Made by a program: the position numbers and the translations under genes. A stretch of DNA of 64,000 nt from Bradyrhizobium huanghuaihaiense (GTDB lineage: Bacteria; Pseudomonadota; Alphaproteobacteria; Rhizobiales; Xanthobacteraceae), in NCBI RefSeq assembly GCF_007830635.1, contig NZ_VLLA01000001.1:591868-655867 (forward strand). The letters are read 5' to 3'. Within the stretch, counting starts at the first letter, position 1. Each line of letters opens with the position of its first letter. Under the pieces are notes generated by a model. The model did not search any database. It was given only the letters and a program-made list of their open reading frames with translations, and had not been told where the DNA came from. Shown here piece by piece: positions 54,013-62,347 of this stretch.

Positions 54013-54181
54013 CACGTCCCCTTCAGGCGGCACGCCGCCAGTCGATTTCGCCCCATACTAGCCCGGCCGGGGTGGTTGCAACTAGGTCTATTGGGTCACA
54101 CCAGCCCGGAATAATCGGGCGTACCGGCAAAAGTTGCATGCAAACCAGCCACTTGGGCTTGATGCAGATCCTTGGTGCAGG

Positions 54182-54976
54182 TCAAAGCGCCCCGCGCAAT
54201 TGCGCATTCGCGGCGTCGAGCAGCCAGTCCGGAGAGCCCTGAGACGATCCTTGGGGCTCGCAACCCCGGCGCTTCAGTTCGGCGCGGGCGAACAATTCCG
54301 CCAGCTTCGGCTCATTGCCGGAGGTGAGCAGCGTCAGCCGGTTCAGCGTGCAGGCGATCGCCGCGCGCCGGGCCGGCAGCGTATCGCCCTGGCAGGAGAA
54401 GCCGGAGATCTGCAGCGCCGGCTCCTCGCTGCGCTTGAGAAAGCCAAGGCAGGCCACCTTCGCCGTGCCGGTCGGCCGGAACAGGGCAACGGGGCCGAAT
54501 TTGGTGTCGATCAGGCCGGCCTGCTCAAACGGAGCGTCCGTAGCCAAGCTCATCTGGACGGCGAGGTCGGCCGCTGCCGGGCGCGTCACGTCGAATTCGC
54601 CGCCCTCCCGGTAGATCTCGAGCTGGGCCAGCGGCTTGTCCGCCTCGCCCGTCCAGCGCATCACGTCCTTGCGGCCCCCTTCGGGATGCCGAAGGATGGC
54701 GTAAGATACTGTTTTCTCGGATGAATCGAGCCGGGTGACGGCGAACGCCGGATGCGAGCGGCCGGCGATGCTCCAGCCGGGCCTGGAGGCGGGCTCATCG
54801 TCGCGCAAGGCAGGCAGCTGGCCGAGGGCGGCGAGGCCCAGGATGGCAAACAGGAGCAGCGCCCCTACATAGGCGAACAGGCGTGCCACCGTGCCGACCA
54901 CCTCGTCGGCGAAGGCTGCGAGCGTCAGATGGATCTGGGTAGGGCTAACGGCCGTCCTGGCCTCAGGCGACTGCAT
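54182..54976 (-). CDS. membrane-anchored hypothetical protein, 264 aa
   Basis: One transmembrane helix near residues 33-54 and a large periplasmic-type domain of about 200 residues holding four Cys (A-C-L-G-F, F-S-C-Q, I-A-C-T and R-R-G-C-E). I do not recognise the family. The gene is 169 bp away from the next minus-strand gene and divergent from asd with a 116-bp gap. Its codon use is like that of its neighbours. Confidence 0.72.
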   Translation of the reverse strand: MQSPEARTAVSPTQIHLTLAAFADEVVGTVARLFAYVGALLLFAILGLAALGQLPALRDDEPASRPGWSIAGRSHPAFAVTRLDSSEKTVSYAILRHPEGGRKDVMRWTGEADKPLAQLEIYREGGEFDVTRPAAADLAVQMSLATDAPFEQAGLIDTKFGPVALFRPTGTAKVACLGFLKRSEEPALQISGFSCQGDTLPARRAAIACTLNRLTLLTSGNEPKLAELFARAELKRRGCEPQGSSQGSPDWLLDAANAQLRGAL

Positions 54977-55092
54977 CCACGGCCTTCAGGCATGGTCCAA
55001 CGTTGTCTTGAGCCCGGTTCTCGCATAGAAGCGCTGCTCTTCCTGTTTAAGCGTCAGCTTCAGGAACGGGCTTTTTCATCGGAGAGTGAACG

Positions 55093-56127
55093 ATGGGTTA
55101 CAAAGTCGCAGTCGTCGGCGCGACCGGCAATGTCGGACGCGAAATGCTCAACATCCTCGACGAGCGCAAATTCCCTGCGGACGAGGTCGTGGCCCTGGCG
55201 TCGCGCCGCAGCGTCGGCGTCGAGGTCTCCTATGGCGACCGCACCCTGAAGGTCAAAGCGCTTGAGCATTACGACTTCTCCGACGTCGACATCTGCCTGA
55301 TGTCGGCGGGCGGCTCGGTGTCGAAGGAATGGTCGCCGCAGATCGGCGCCGCCGGCGCGGTCGTGATCGACAATTCCTCGGCCTGGCGCATGGACCCGGA
55401 CGTGCCGTTGATCGTGCCCGAGGTGAACGCGGCCGCGACCGAAGGCTTCAAGAAGAAGAACATCATCGCCAACCCGAACTGCTCGACCGCGCAGCTCGTG
55501 GTCGCGCTGAAGCCGCTGCACGACAAGGCGACCATCAAGCGCGTCGTGGTCTCGACCTATCAATCGGTGTCGGGCGCCGGCAAGGACGCGATGGACGAAT
55601 TGTTCTCGCAGACCAAGGCCGTCTACACCAATGACGAGCTGGTCGCGAAGAAATTCCCCAAGCGCATCGCCTTCAACGTCATCCCCCACATCGACGTCTT
55701 CATGGAGGACGGCTACACCAAGGAAGAGTGGAAGATGATGGCGGAGACCAAGAAGATCCTTGATCCCAAGATCAAGCTCTCCGCGACCTGCGTGCGCGTG
55801 CCCGTGTTCGTCGGCCACTCCGAGGCCGTCAACATCGAGTTCGAGAATCCGATCACCGCGGACGAAGCCCGCGAGATCCTGCGCAAGGCGCCCGGCTGCC
55901 TCGTCATCGACAAGCAGGAGCCCGGCGGCTACGCCACGCCGTATGAGGCGGCCGGCGAGGACGCCACCTATATCAGCCGCATCCGCGAGGACGCGACGGT
56001 GGAGAACGGTCTCGCGCTGTGGTGCGTGTCCGACAATCTGCGCAAGGGCGCAGCCCTCAACGCCATCCAGATCGCGGAAGTGCTGATCAACCGCAAGCTG
56101 ATCACCGCGAAGAAGAAGGCGGCGTAA
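55093..56127 (+). CDS. asd: aspartate-semialdehyde dehydrogenase
   Basis: 344 residues. NADPH-dependent reduction of aspartyl phosphate, leading to Lys/DAP, Thr and Met. G-A-T-G-N-V-G-R (9-16) binds NADP, Cys130 in N-P-N-C-S-T-A-Q-L is the nucleophile, and the substrate-binding S-G-A-G-K-D-A and R-V-P-V-F-V-G-H-S parts are conserved. GGAGAGTGAACG precedes the ATG. Supplies diaminopimelate for the cell wall. Copy G of the palindromic repeat follows. Confidence 0.98.
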   Translation: MGYKVAVVGATGNVGREMLNILDERKFPADEVVALASRRSVGVEVSYGDRTLKVKALEHYDFSDVDICLMSAGGSVSKEWSPQIGAAGAVVIDNSSAWRMDPDVPLIVPEVNAAATEGFKKKNIIANPNCSTAQLVVALKPLHDKATIKRVVVSTYQSVSGAGKDAMDELFSQTKAVYTNDELVAKKFPKRIAFNVIPHIDVFMEDGYTKEEWKMMAETKKILDPKIKLSATCVRVPVFVGHSEAVNIEFENPITADEAREILRKAPGCLVIDKQEPGGYATPYEAAGEDATYISRIREDATVENGLALWCVSDNLRKGAALNAIQIAEVLINRKLITAKKKAA

Positions 56128-56140
56128 GACACGTCACCGC

Positions 56141-56234
56141 TGCCGTAGGGTGGGCAAAGCGAAGCGTGCCCACCACCTGCATTTTGATCGAGAGAGATGG
56201 TGGGCACGGCGCTTCGCGCCTTTGCCCACCCTAC
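56141..56234. repeat. palindromic repeat, cgtagggtgggcaaag family, copy G
   Basis: tgccgtagggtgggcaaagc-gaagcgtgcccaccacc faces gatggtgggcacggcg-cgcctttgcccaccctac. It starts 13 bp after the asd stop and lies between the convergent asd and carbonic anhydrase genes. The right arm is two bases shorter than in the other copies. Confidence 0.95.
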
Positions 56235-56246
56235 CAGAGCGGCGGC

Positions 56247-56891
56247 CTAAGCCCCGCCGCGCGCGTTCCGAAATTCCTTCGCGACCTTGTCGAGCACGAA
56301 CAGCGATCCCTCAGCGACGCCGAAATAGGCGCCGTGGGTCTGCATCTGGCCGGCATCCACGGCCTTGCGCACGAACGGGAAGGTCATCAGGTTTTCCAGG
56401 CTGCGGAACACCGCGGCCTTCTCGATGCGCTCGATGAATTGCGCCATCGATTCGTGGTCGCGCTGCTCGACCACCTCGCCGGGCTTGATGAACATCTGCA
56501 TCCATTTGCCGATGAAGTCGCCGGGCGTCAGCGGCTCGATCTTGTCGACGAAGGCGCGGATGCCGCCGCATTGCGCGTGACCGAGCACCACGATGTGCTT
56601 CACCTTCAGCACCGTCACCGCATATTCCAGCGCCGCCGAGACGCCATGCGCGTTGCCGTCGGGCTGATACACCGGCACGAGGTTGGCGATGTTGCGGACG
56701 ACGAACAATTCGCCCGGGCCGACGTCGAAGATCACCTCGGGCGAGACGCGGCTGTCGCAGCAGCCGATCACCATCACTTCCGGCGACTGCCCCTTCACCG
56801 ACAATTCGCGGTAGCGGGTCTGCTCGGTCGGCAGCCGCTGGGTGGCGAAGGCCTTGTAACCTTCCAGCAAATGCTCAGGGAATGTGATCAT
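56247..56891 (-). CDS. beta-class carbonic anhydrase, 214 aa
   Basis: Zinc enzyme interconverting CO2 and bicarbonate. Zinc ligands are Cys44 (C-C-D-S-R), His105 and Cys108 (H-A-Q-C-G-G). The catalytic Asp-Arg dyad is D46/R48 in C-x-D-S-R. Length and the G-C-C-D-S-R-V-S-P-E block place it with plant-type (clade beta) enzymes of alphaproteobacteria. Cytoplasmic, no signal peptide. A role in bicarbonate supply for carboxylases is likely. Confidence 0.95.
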   Translation of the reverse strand: MITFPEHLLEGYKAFATQRLPTEQTRYRELSVKGQSPEVMVIGCCDSRVSPEVIFDVGPGELFVVRNIANLVPVYQPDGNAHGVSAALEYAVTVLKVKHIVVLGHAQCGGIRAFVDKIEPLTPGDFIGKWMQMFIKPGEVVEQRDHESMAQFIERIEKAAVFRSLENLMTFPFVRKAVDAGQMQTHGAYFGVAEGSLFVLDKVAKEFRNARGGA

Positions 56892-57002
56892 GGCCTATGC
56901 CTAACCATAGAGCCCGGGAACGAACAAGCCTTTCGAATAGGCAAGCCAAGTGCTATCGGCTCAGGTCAGAAGAGAGACGAGGAAACTGGAAGGAACGATC
57001 GC

Positions 57003-57884
57003 ATGACCCGCCCGCGCCGCAGTCATCTGTTCATGCCCGGCTCCAACCCCCGCGCGCTGGAAAAGGCCAAAAATCTCTCCGCCGACGGCCTGATCCTCGA
57101 TCTGGAAGACTCCGTCGCCCCCGAGGCCAAGGCGGTGGCCCGCGACGGCATCGCCGCCGCGATCGCGGCCAAGGGCTTCGGCAAGCGCGAGGTCCTGATC
57201 CGCACCAACGGTCTCGACACACCCTGGTGGGCCGATGACGTCGCGATGGCCGCCAAGGCCTCGCCCGATGGCATCCTGGTTCCAAAAGTTTCAAGCATCG
57301 AAGATCTCGACGCCATCGGCCGCCGCCTCGCCGAGCTTGGCGCTGCGCCCACCGTCAAGGTCTGGGCCATGATCGAGACCGCGCGCGCCGTGCTGCATGC
57401 CGAGGAGCTGGCCGCCGCCGGGCGCGATCCGAAAACACGCCTGTCCGGTTTCGTGTTCGGCCCGAACGACATCTCGCGCGAGACGCGCATCCGGATGCTG
57501 CCCGGCCGCGCCGCGATGATCCCGATGATCACCCACTGCATCCTGGCGACGCGCGCCCATGGCCTCGAGATCCTCGACGGCCCCTACAGCGACATCGCCA
57601 ATTCCGACGGCTTTGCCACCGAATGCGCGCAGGGCCGCGACCTCGGCTTCGACGGCAAGACGCTGATCCATCCCTCGCAGATCGAAGCCTGCAACGCCAT
57701 CTTCACGCCGCCCGAAGAGGAAGTCGCGCGCGCCCGAAAGATCATCGCGGCGTTCGAGCTGCCGGAGAACGCCTCGCGCGGCGCGATCCGTCTCGATGGT
57801 GCAATGGTCGAGCGCCTGCACGCCGATATGGCGCGGCGCACGATCGAGATCGCGGACGCGATCGCGGCGATGAGCAAGGGTTGA
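57003..57884 (+). CDS. HpcH/HpaI-type CoA ester lyase (CitE/malyl-CoA lyase-like), 293 aa
   Basis: TIM-barrel aldolase/lyase. R-R-S-H-L-F-M-P-G-S-N-P opens the barrel, L-D-L-E-D-S-V-A-P holds a metal-ligand Glu/Asp, V-W-A-M-I-E-T-A-R-A is the second metal-binding strand, and F-D-G-K-T-L-I-H-P-S-Q-I-E closes it. Such enzymes cleave malyl-CoA, citramalyl-CoA or related thioesters. Length is typical of stand-alone CitE-like proteins. The last residues E-I-A-D-A-I-A-A-M-S-K-G recur in a degraded form at 58980-59020. Confidence 0.9.
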   Translation: MTRPRRSHLFMPGSNPRALEKAKNLSADGLILDLEDSVAPEAKAVARDGIAAAIAAKGFGKREVLIRTNGLDTPWWADDVAMAAKASPDGILVPKVSSIEDLDAIGRRLAELGAAPTVKVWAMIETARAVLHAEELAAAGRDPKTRLSGFVFGPNDISRETRIRMLPGRAAMIPMITHCILATRAHGLEILDGPYSDIANSDGFATECAQGRDLGFDGKTLIHPSQIEACNAIFTPPEEEVARARKIIAAFELPENASRGAIRLDGAMVERLHADMARRTIEIADAIAAMSKG

Positions 57885-57888
57885 GGTA

Positions 57889-58749
57889 TCAACTCGGCAA
57901 AGCGATATCCGTACCCGCTCCGCCGGAAGTGACGATGGCGCTTGCCCGAAGCGGCGCATGGGTCGGCTGCGGCGCCGCCAATTCCTGGCAATACATCCGA
58001 TCGATCTTGCGCTGCATGAGCGCGTAGCAATCGCATGCGATCCTCTCGAGCCGCGCTCGATGGATCTCGACAAACCCGCGCCGCTCGGACGGGATGGCGC
58101 CGGCCTCGCGTAGCTTGCTCATCGTCAGAGTCACTGTCGGCCGCCGCACCCCAACCAATTGCGCCAGCGCCTCCTGCGTCACCGGAAGCAGGTCCTCGGG
58201 AACGCGGTCGTGAAGCTGCAGGAGCCACCGCGCCATGCGGCCATCCACCCGGTGCAGCGCGTTGCAGGCGGCGACGTGCTGGAGCTGCAACAGCACGGCG
58301 CGGGCGTGGACCTGCACGACATTCCTGATGGCTGCGCTTTGCGCATGGGCAGCGCGAAATTTGGCGGCGGAGATCACCGATGCAGTGCCGGCTATGCGGG
58401 CGATCGCGGTTACGGATGAAGGCGACGGGCCGAGCACGGAGAACGAGGCCAAGGCGCCTTCCCGTCCCATCAAGGTGGTCGCGACCGTTTGCCCGTCCGG
58501 CATATCGAGCATGAAGGCGATGGCGCCGCTATGGGGAAAATAGACCGGGTCGAGCTCGTCGCCCGATCGCACCAGGACGGCATCGGGTTCGAACGAGACC
58601 TTCTGGAAGTGGGGCGTAAGTAAAGCGAGATCCGCCGGCGGCAGCGCCGCCAATAGCCGATTCCCGATGCCCTTGCGGTGGGCTGTCACGGTGTCCTCTG
58701 TTGGACGAGCACCCAATGAACGACGGGAACCATCTGTTTCATTCGCCAT
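57889..58749 (-). CDS. Crp/Fnr family transcriptional regulator, 286 aa
   Basis: A beta-barrel effector domain (about 40-165), then a winged helix with T-Q-E-A-L-A-Q-L-V-G-V-R-R-P-T-V-T-L as recognition region. No Fnr-type cysteine cluster at the N-terminus. Like the regulator at 15283-16047 it keeps the family pattern Y-F-P-H-S-G-A-I-A-F in the barrel, but the two proteins are clearly different genes. Its stop is four bases from the convergent lyase gene. ATG ending 58749 chosen; a 14-residue upstream extension is poor. Confidence 0.87.
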   Translation of the reverse strand: MANETDGSRRSLGARPTEDTVTAHRKGIGNRLLAALPPADLALLTPHFQKVSFEPDAVLVRSGDELDPVYFPHSGAIAFMLDMPDGQTVATTLMGREGALASFSVLGPSPSSVTAIARIAGTASVISAAKFRAAHAQSAAIRNVVQVHARAVLLQLQHVAACNALHRVDGRMARWLLQLHDRVPEDLLPVTQEALAQLVGVRRPTVTLTMSKLREAGAIPSERRGFVEIHRARLERIACDCYALMQRKIDRMYCQELAAPQPTHAPLRASAIVTSGGAGTDIALPS

Positions 58750-58979
58750 GATTATCCGAAATGCGAATTGCGGAACGGTAACGCGATCCAAACAGAGCTA
58801 ATAGTCGAGATCAAGCACGGATAATTGCGGTGCGCTTTCCCGCATCCTCGCCGTGCAAACAGTCATACTATTGACGCCCGTTGCCACCCGGCGATGCGCA
58901 CAAGGTGGAAGCTCTGCTGTACGCTGCCATCAGCGGTTCGGCAGATGGTCGGGTCTTTCTCGGTGACGATTGCGGTGGC
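58750..58979. other. spacer upstream of the Crp/Fnr gene
   Basis: This 230-bp stretch leads into a lyase remnant and then, at 59070, the 3' end of the SDR gene. It is the probable promoter of the Crp/Fnr gene; several A/T-rich blocks (gttacc, catactattgacg) are present but no box is convincing. The reading frame of the remnant stays open through it without recognisable protein similarity. Confidence 0.55.
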
Positions 58980-59020
58980 GAGATCGCGGATGCGATCGCG
59001 GTGATGGGGAAGGGCTGAGG
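58980..59020 (+). pseudogene. remnant of a CitE-like gene 3' end
   Basis: Of 41 bases, 36 match the last bases of the CoA lyase gene (57846-57886), including the stop codon and the following GG. Translated, it reads E-I-A-D-A-I-A-V-M-G-K-G and stops, against E-I-A-D-A-I-A-A-M-S-K-G in the lyase. Sequence upstream of 58980 shows no similarity to the lyase. It is the leftover of a duplication, an insertion of the Crp/Fnr segment or recombination between related genes. Confidence 0.6.
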
Positions 59021-59069
59021 GCTCGCGCACCCCGCCGCATTGCGACGAAGTGCGTAAGCGCCGCCTCGC

Positions 59070-59825
59070 TCAGATCGTCTGTCCGCCGGACACCTCGATC
59101 CGCTGGGCCGTGACCCAGCGGTTGTCGGGACCGAGCAGGCTCGCGACCATCGGCCCGATGTCGTCGGGCAGGCCGACGCGGCCGAGCGCTGTCATCTGCG
59201 CAAACTGCTTGTTCAAATCCGGCATGTCCCGAACGGCTCCGCCGAGGAAGTCGGTCTCGATCGCGCCCGGTGCGACGACGTTGGCGGTGATGCCGCGTCC
59301 GCCGAATTCCCTGGCCATGTAGATGGTCAGAACCTCGACGGCACCCTTCGCGGCAGCGTAGGCCGAGAAGCCCGGGAAGGACACGCGCGTCAGCCCGCTC
59401 GAGAAGTTGATGATCCGGCCCTTGTCGGCAAGCAGTGGCAGCAAGGCCTGCGTCAGGAAGAACGGCCCTTTGACATGCGTGCCGAACAGGGCGTCGAATT
59501 GCTGCTCCGTGGTCTCGGCAATCCCTGCCATTTCACCCTGACCGGCATTGTTGACGAGGTGATCGAACCTCTCCGTATCCCAGCGCTCGGTGAGCGCGGA
59601 TCGAACGCTTGCAGCGAACGCGGGAAACGTCGAGACGGAGGTGACGTCGAGCTCGAGCGCGACCGCCTTTTGGCCGAGCGCCTCGATCTCGGCGACGACG
59701 TCGCGGGCAGCTGCAGCCCCGCTGCGATAGGTCACGATCACATCGCCGCCCTTACGTGCGATGGCGATCGCGGTGTTGCGGCCAAGGCCGCGACTGGCGC
59801 CGGTGACGAGGGAAATGGTGGGCAT
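59070..59825 (-). CDS. SDR family oxidoreductase, 251 aa
   Basis: Classical SDR with T-G-A-S-R-G-L-G (8-15), N-N-A-G (90-93), active-site S in F-S-S-G-L and Y-A-A-A-K. It is divergent from an AraC regulator with a 191-bp gap, the usual layout for a gene controlled by its neighbour. The substrate is likely small and specific; nothing else shows it. Confidence 0.92.
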   Translation of the reverse strand: MPTISLVTGASRGLGRNTAIAIARKGGDVIVTYRSGAAAARDVVAEIEALGQKAVALELDVTSVSTFPAFAASVRSALTERWDTERFDHLVNNAGQGEMAGIAETTEQQFDALFGTHVKGPFFLTQALLPLLADKGRIINFSSGLTRVSFPGFSAYAAAKGAVEVLTIYMAREFGGRGITANVVAPGAIETDFLGGAVRDMPDLNKQFAQMTALGRVGLPDDIGPMVASLLGPDNRWVTAQRIEVSGGQTI

Positions 59826-60016
59826 CGGTAGGTCCTCGAAGAGTTACGGTGAGGTCCTTCTGCCGGCGATCGATCATCCGGTGTTGCCGGATTCTCGGAT
59901 TGTCTTGCCCAACCCTCCCGAATGCGGCCGCGGGCGGCTTGCCCAAAACTCCTGTTTTTTGACCCGATCCGCCGACCCGGATTGCCCGCGCACCGAGCCC
60001 GGCCTAGAATTGGCGT

Positions 60017-60910
60017 GTGACCGAAACGCTGCTCCAGATCGCCAGCCGTTATTCCGCAACTCACGCCGACGACAAAGGCCTTGCGTCCACGCCTTTCGCC
60101 GGCATCTCGATCATCCGCGAGACCGAGTCGAGCGCGCTCCAATTTGCGATCTCCAAGCCTCTGGTCGCATTGGTGCTGCAAGGTGCCAAGCGTGTTGCGA
60201 CCGGCTCCACGTCCTTCGACTTTGGTGCAGGCGATTCACTGGTGATCGCGGGCGACGTGCCGACGGTCAGCCAGATCACGCGCGCCAAAGCCGTCGCGCC
60301 CTATCTGGCGCTCGTCATCGAACTCGATACTGTCGTCATCGAGGAGCTGGTCGTCGAGATGGGCTCGGTCCCGTTCGTTCCGTCCCAGCCGCTGCGCGTC
60401 GAGCCGACGGAGCAGGAGGTTGCAGATGCAGCGCTGCGGCTGCTGCGCCTGATCGACCGTCCCGCATCTCTGCCGATACTGCGACGCCAGTTGGTGCGAG
60501 AGCTGCACTACTGGCTGTTGGCCGGCCGGCACGGCGGCGCCATCAGGGCGCTCGGCATTGCCGACAGCCATGCGCATCGGATCGGCCGTGCGGTCGCGAT
60601 CATTCGCGCCGGCTACGCCAAACCCCTGCGTATCGACCGGCTCGCCAAGGCTGCAGGCATGAGCCAATCGGCGTTTCACCTGCACTTTCGCAGCGTTACG
60701 TCGCTGACCCCGCTCCAGTTCCAGAAACAGCTTCGCCTGATCGAAGCCCGTCGCGCGATGCTGGCCGATGGCGCGCAGATCGCGACGGCGGCACATCTGG
60801 TCGGCTACGAAAGCGTCACGCAGTTCACGCGGGAATATTGCCGGCTGTTCGGCATGCCGCCCGGGCGTGACATGCGCGAGACGAAGCGGCGTATTGAAAC
60901 GGCGGCTTGA
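60017..60910 (+). CDS. AraC family transcriptional regulator, 297 aa
   Basis: N-terminal AraC_N-type ligand domain (about 1-170), then a C-terminal pair of helix-turn-helix units, first I-D-R-L-A-K-A-A-G-M-S-Q-S-A-F-H-L, second A-A-H-L-V-G-Y-E-S-V-T-Q-F-T-R-E-Y. The GTG at 60017 is the likely start, with only weak upstream complementarity to rRNA. It may regulate the divergent SDR gene and the lactonase-like gene that starts 11 bp after its stop codon. Confidence 0.92.
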   Translation: MTETLLQIASRYSATHADDKGLASTPFAGISIIRETESSALQFAISKPLVALVLQGAKRVATGSTSFDFGAGDSLVIAGDVPTVSQITRAKAVAPYLALVIELDTVVIEELVVEMGSVPFVPSQPLRVEPTEQEVADAALRLLRLIDRPASLPILRRQLVRELHYWLLAGRHGGAIRALGIADSHAHRIGRAVAIIRAGYAKPLRIDRLAKAAGMSQSAFHLHFRSVTSLTPLQFQKQLRLIEARRAMLADGAQIATAAHLVGYESVTQFTREYCRLFGMPPGRDMRETKRRIETAA

Positions 60911-60921
60911 AGAGTTCCCCA

Positions 60922-61695
60922 ATGACGACGATTGACAGGATCTACATCCTCGACGGAGGCATTGCGGAGGTCGAAGACGGTTCGATCTATTCTCCCGGCA
61001 TCAATGTCGGCGTCCCCATGACGCTAAGCTGCAATGCCTATCTCATCCGTCATCGCGGCGCGTGGCTGATCTGGGACACCGGCATAGAGGATGAGCTGGC
61101 GAAGCATCCCGAAGGGCGCATCATCGCGCATGGCATACGCGGCATCGTGCGCCGACCCATCGCGGACCAATTGGATGAAATCGGGGTGCGGCCCCGCGAT
61201 ATCCGCACGATCCTCCTGTCCCACGCGCATTTCGATCACATCGGAAATGTCGATCTGTTCGAAAATGCAAGATGGATCGCTCAGCGGGCCGAGTTCGAGG
61301 CCATGTTCGGACCGGAGCCTGAAGAATTCGGCTACTCATTTCAGCACTACAGGATGTTGAAAGAGCGGCCTTACGAGATCGTCGATGGTGACCACGACAT
61401 CTTCGGTGACGGCGCGGTGCGCATGATCTTCACGCCCGGCCATACGCTCGGGCATAGCTCGCTGATGGTGAGGCTGCCGCGGCGCGGCGCCGTGCTGCTG
61501 AGCGGCGACGTCGCACACAATCGGGAGAACCTCCGGCACATGCGCGTGCCCTCATTCAATGCCGACCAGCAGGCAACGGTCGCCTCCATGGCCAAGGTGG
61601 TCGAGCTGCTTCGCGTCGAGAACGCCGAAATCTGGATCAATCATGATACCGCGGAGAGCGTCGAGCTACCTCACGCGCCGGATTGGATCGAGTAA
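60922..61695 (+). CDS. N-acyl-homoserine-lactonase-like metallo-beta-lactamase fold protein, 257 aa
   Basis: The dinuclear zinc motif is H101-A-H-F-D-H (101-106), followed by the His of T-P-G-H-T-L-G-H, the Asp of S-G-D-V-A-H and the His of I-N-H-D-T. The overall length and the N-terminal C-N-A-Y-L-I-R-H-R-G strand resemble AiiA/AttM-type lactonases. It may open lactone rings of signals or other lactones. An in-frame TTG sits five codons upstream; ATG 60922 is more likely. Probably co-transcribed with the AraC gene. Confidence 0.88.
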   Translation: MTTIDRIYILDGGIAEVEDGSIYSPGINVGVPMTLSCNAYLIRHRGAWLIWDTGIEDELAKHPEGRIIAHGIRGIVRRPIADQLDEIGVRPRDIRTILLSHAHFDHIGNVDLFENARWIAQRAEFEAMFGPEPEEFGYSFQHYRMLKERPYEIVDGDHDIFGDGAVRMIFTPGHTLGHSSLMVRLPRRGAVLLSGDVAHNRENLRHMRVPSFNADQQATVASMAKVVELLRVENAEIWINHDTAESVELPHAPDWIE

Positions 61696-61704
61696 AGACG
61701 CGCC

Positions 61705-62124
61705 TCAGCGCGGCGCGAGGTCGGCGCGGTCGAGCGACTCCAGCGTCGCGGCGTTGCCGCAATAGCCGCGATAGTTCTCCGCGGCGGTGCCCTCGGCGAG
61801 ATCGCGGTCGCACTCTCCCTTGTGATTGCAGAGCGAGCAGACCCGCTCCATGTCGCGCAGCAGCAGCGGTTGTGCGCGGCCGAGCCCTTCGGCACTGATG
61901 CCGAGCTGCTCCAGCATCTTCGGCAGCTCGTCGGCGGCATGCTTGCCGTGACGGACCAGCTCTTCGAGATCATCGGGCGCGATCCTGAGATCGCTCGCGA
62001 TGCGGTCGAAATCGGCGCGATCGAGCTGCCGCATCTCGTTCATCTCGCGGCGATGCTTCAGCCAGCTCGCGAAGGACTCGATGAGGTCCTGAACGATGGG
62101 ATAAGGCCTGCTTGCGGTGCTCAT
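61705..62124 (-). CDS. DUF6455 family protein with four conserved cysteines, 139 aa
   Basis: Helical N-terminal two thirds, with R-I-A-S-D-L-R-I-A-P-D-D-L in the middle. A C-terminal C96-S-L-C99-x5-C105-x16-C122 cluster follows (C-S-L-C-N-H-K-G-E-C, then Y-C-G-N-A), suited to bind a metal or form disulfides. The family is found in alphaproteobacteria and has no assigned role. It converges on the lactonase gene with nine bases between the stop codons. GGAG precedes the ATG. Confidence 0.85.
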   Translation of the reverse strand: MSTASRPYPIVQDLIESFASWLKHRREMNEMRQLDRADFDRIASDLRIAPDDLEELVRHGKHAADELPKMLEQLGISAEGLGRAQPLLLRDMERVCSLCNHKGECDRDLAEGTAAENYRGYCGNAATLESLDRADLAPR

Positions 62125-62219
62125 GCGAGGCTCCGTTGGGGTCGTGGAATTGGAGCCAGATTAGGCACAATGGTGCAGGAGCGCGTTGCGCTGGATCAAA
62201 TTGAGAAGCGATCAAGGTC

Positions 62220-62338
62220 GTGTCCCGGACGCGCTGCAGCGTGCAACGCTGCTGCGCAGAGCCGGGACCCAGGAGCGCGGCGAGATGGGTCCCGGCTCTG
62301 CGGAGCGGCACTTCGCGCCGCACCGCGTCCGGGACACG
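62220..62338. repeat. intergenic palindromic repeat, gtgtcccggacgc family (copy 2)
   Basis: cgtgtcccggacgcgctgca facing cgcaccgcgtccgggacac, with inner cagagccgggacccagg facing gatgggtcccggctctg. It starts about 95 bp upstream of the DUF6455 gene and ends nine bases before the glycosyltransferase stop codon. It resembles 4193-4326; the core ccgcgtccggg also appears at 10500-10511. Confidence 0.85.
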
Positions 62339-62347
62339 CGATGAATG

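Noticed and set aside
57584..58228. A minus-strand frame overlapping the lyase 3' end and the Crp/Fnr gene
   Set aside because: It is out of frame with the Crp/Fnr domain and antisense to the lyase barrel.
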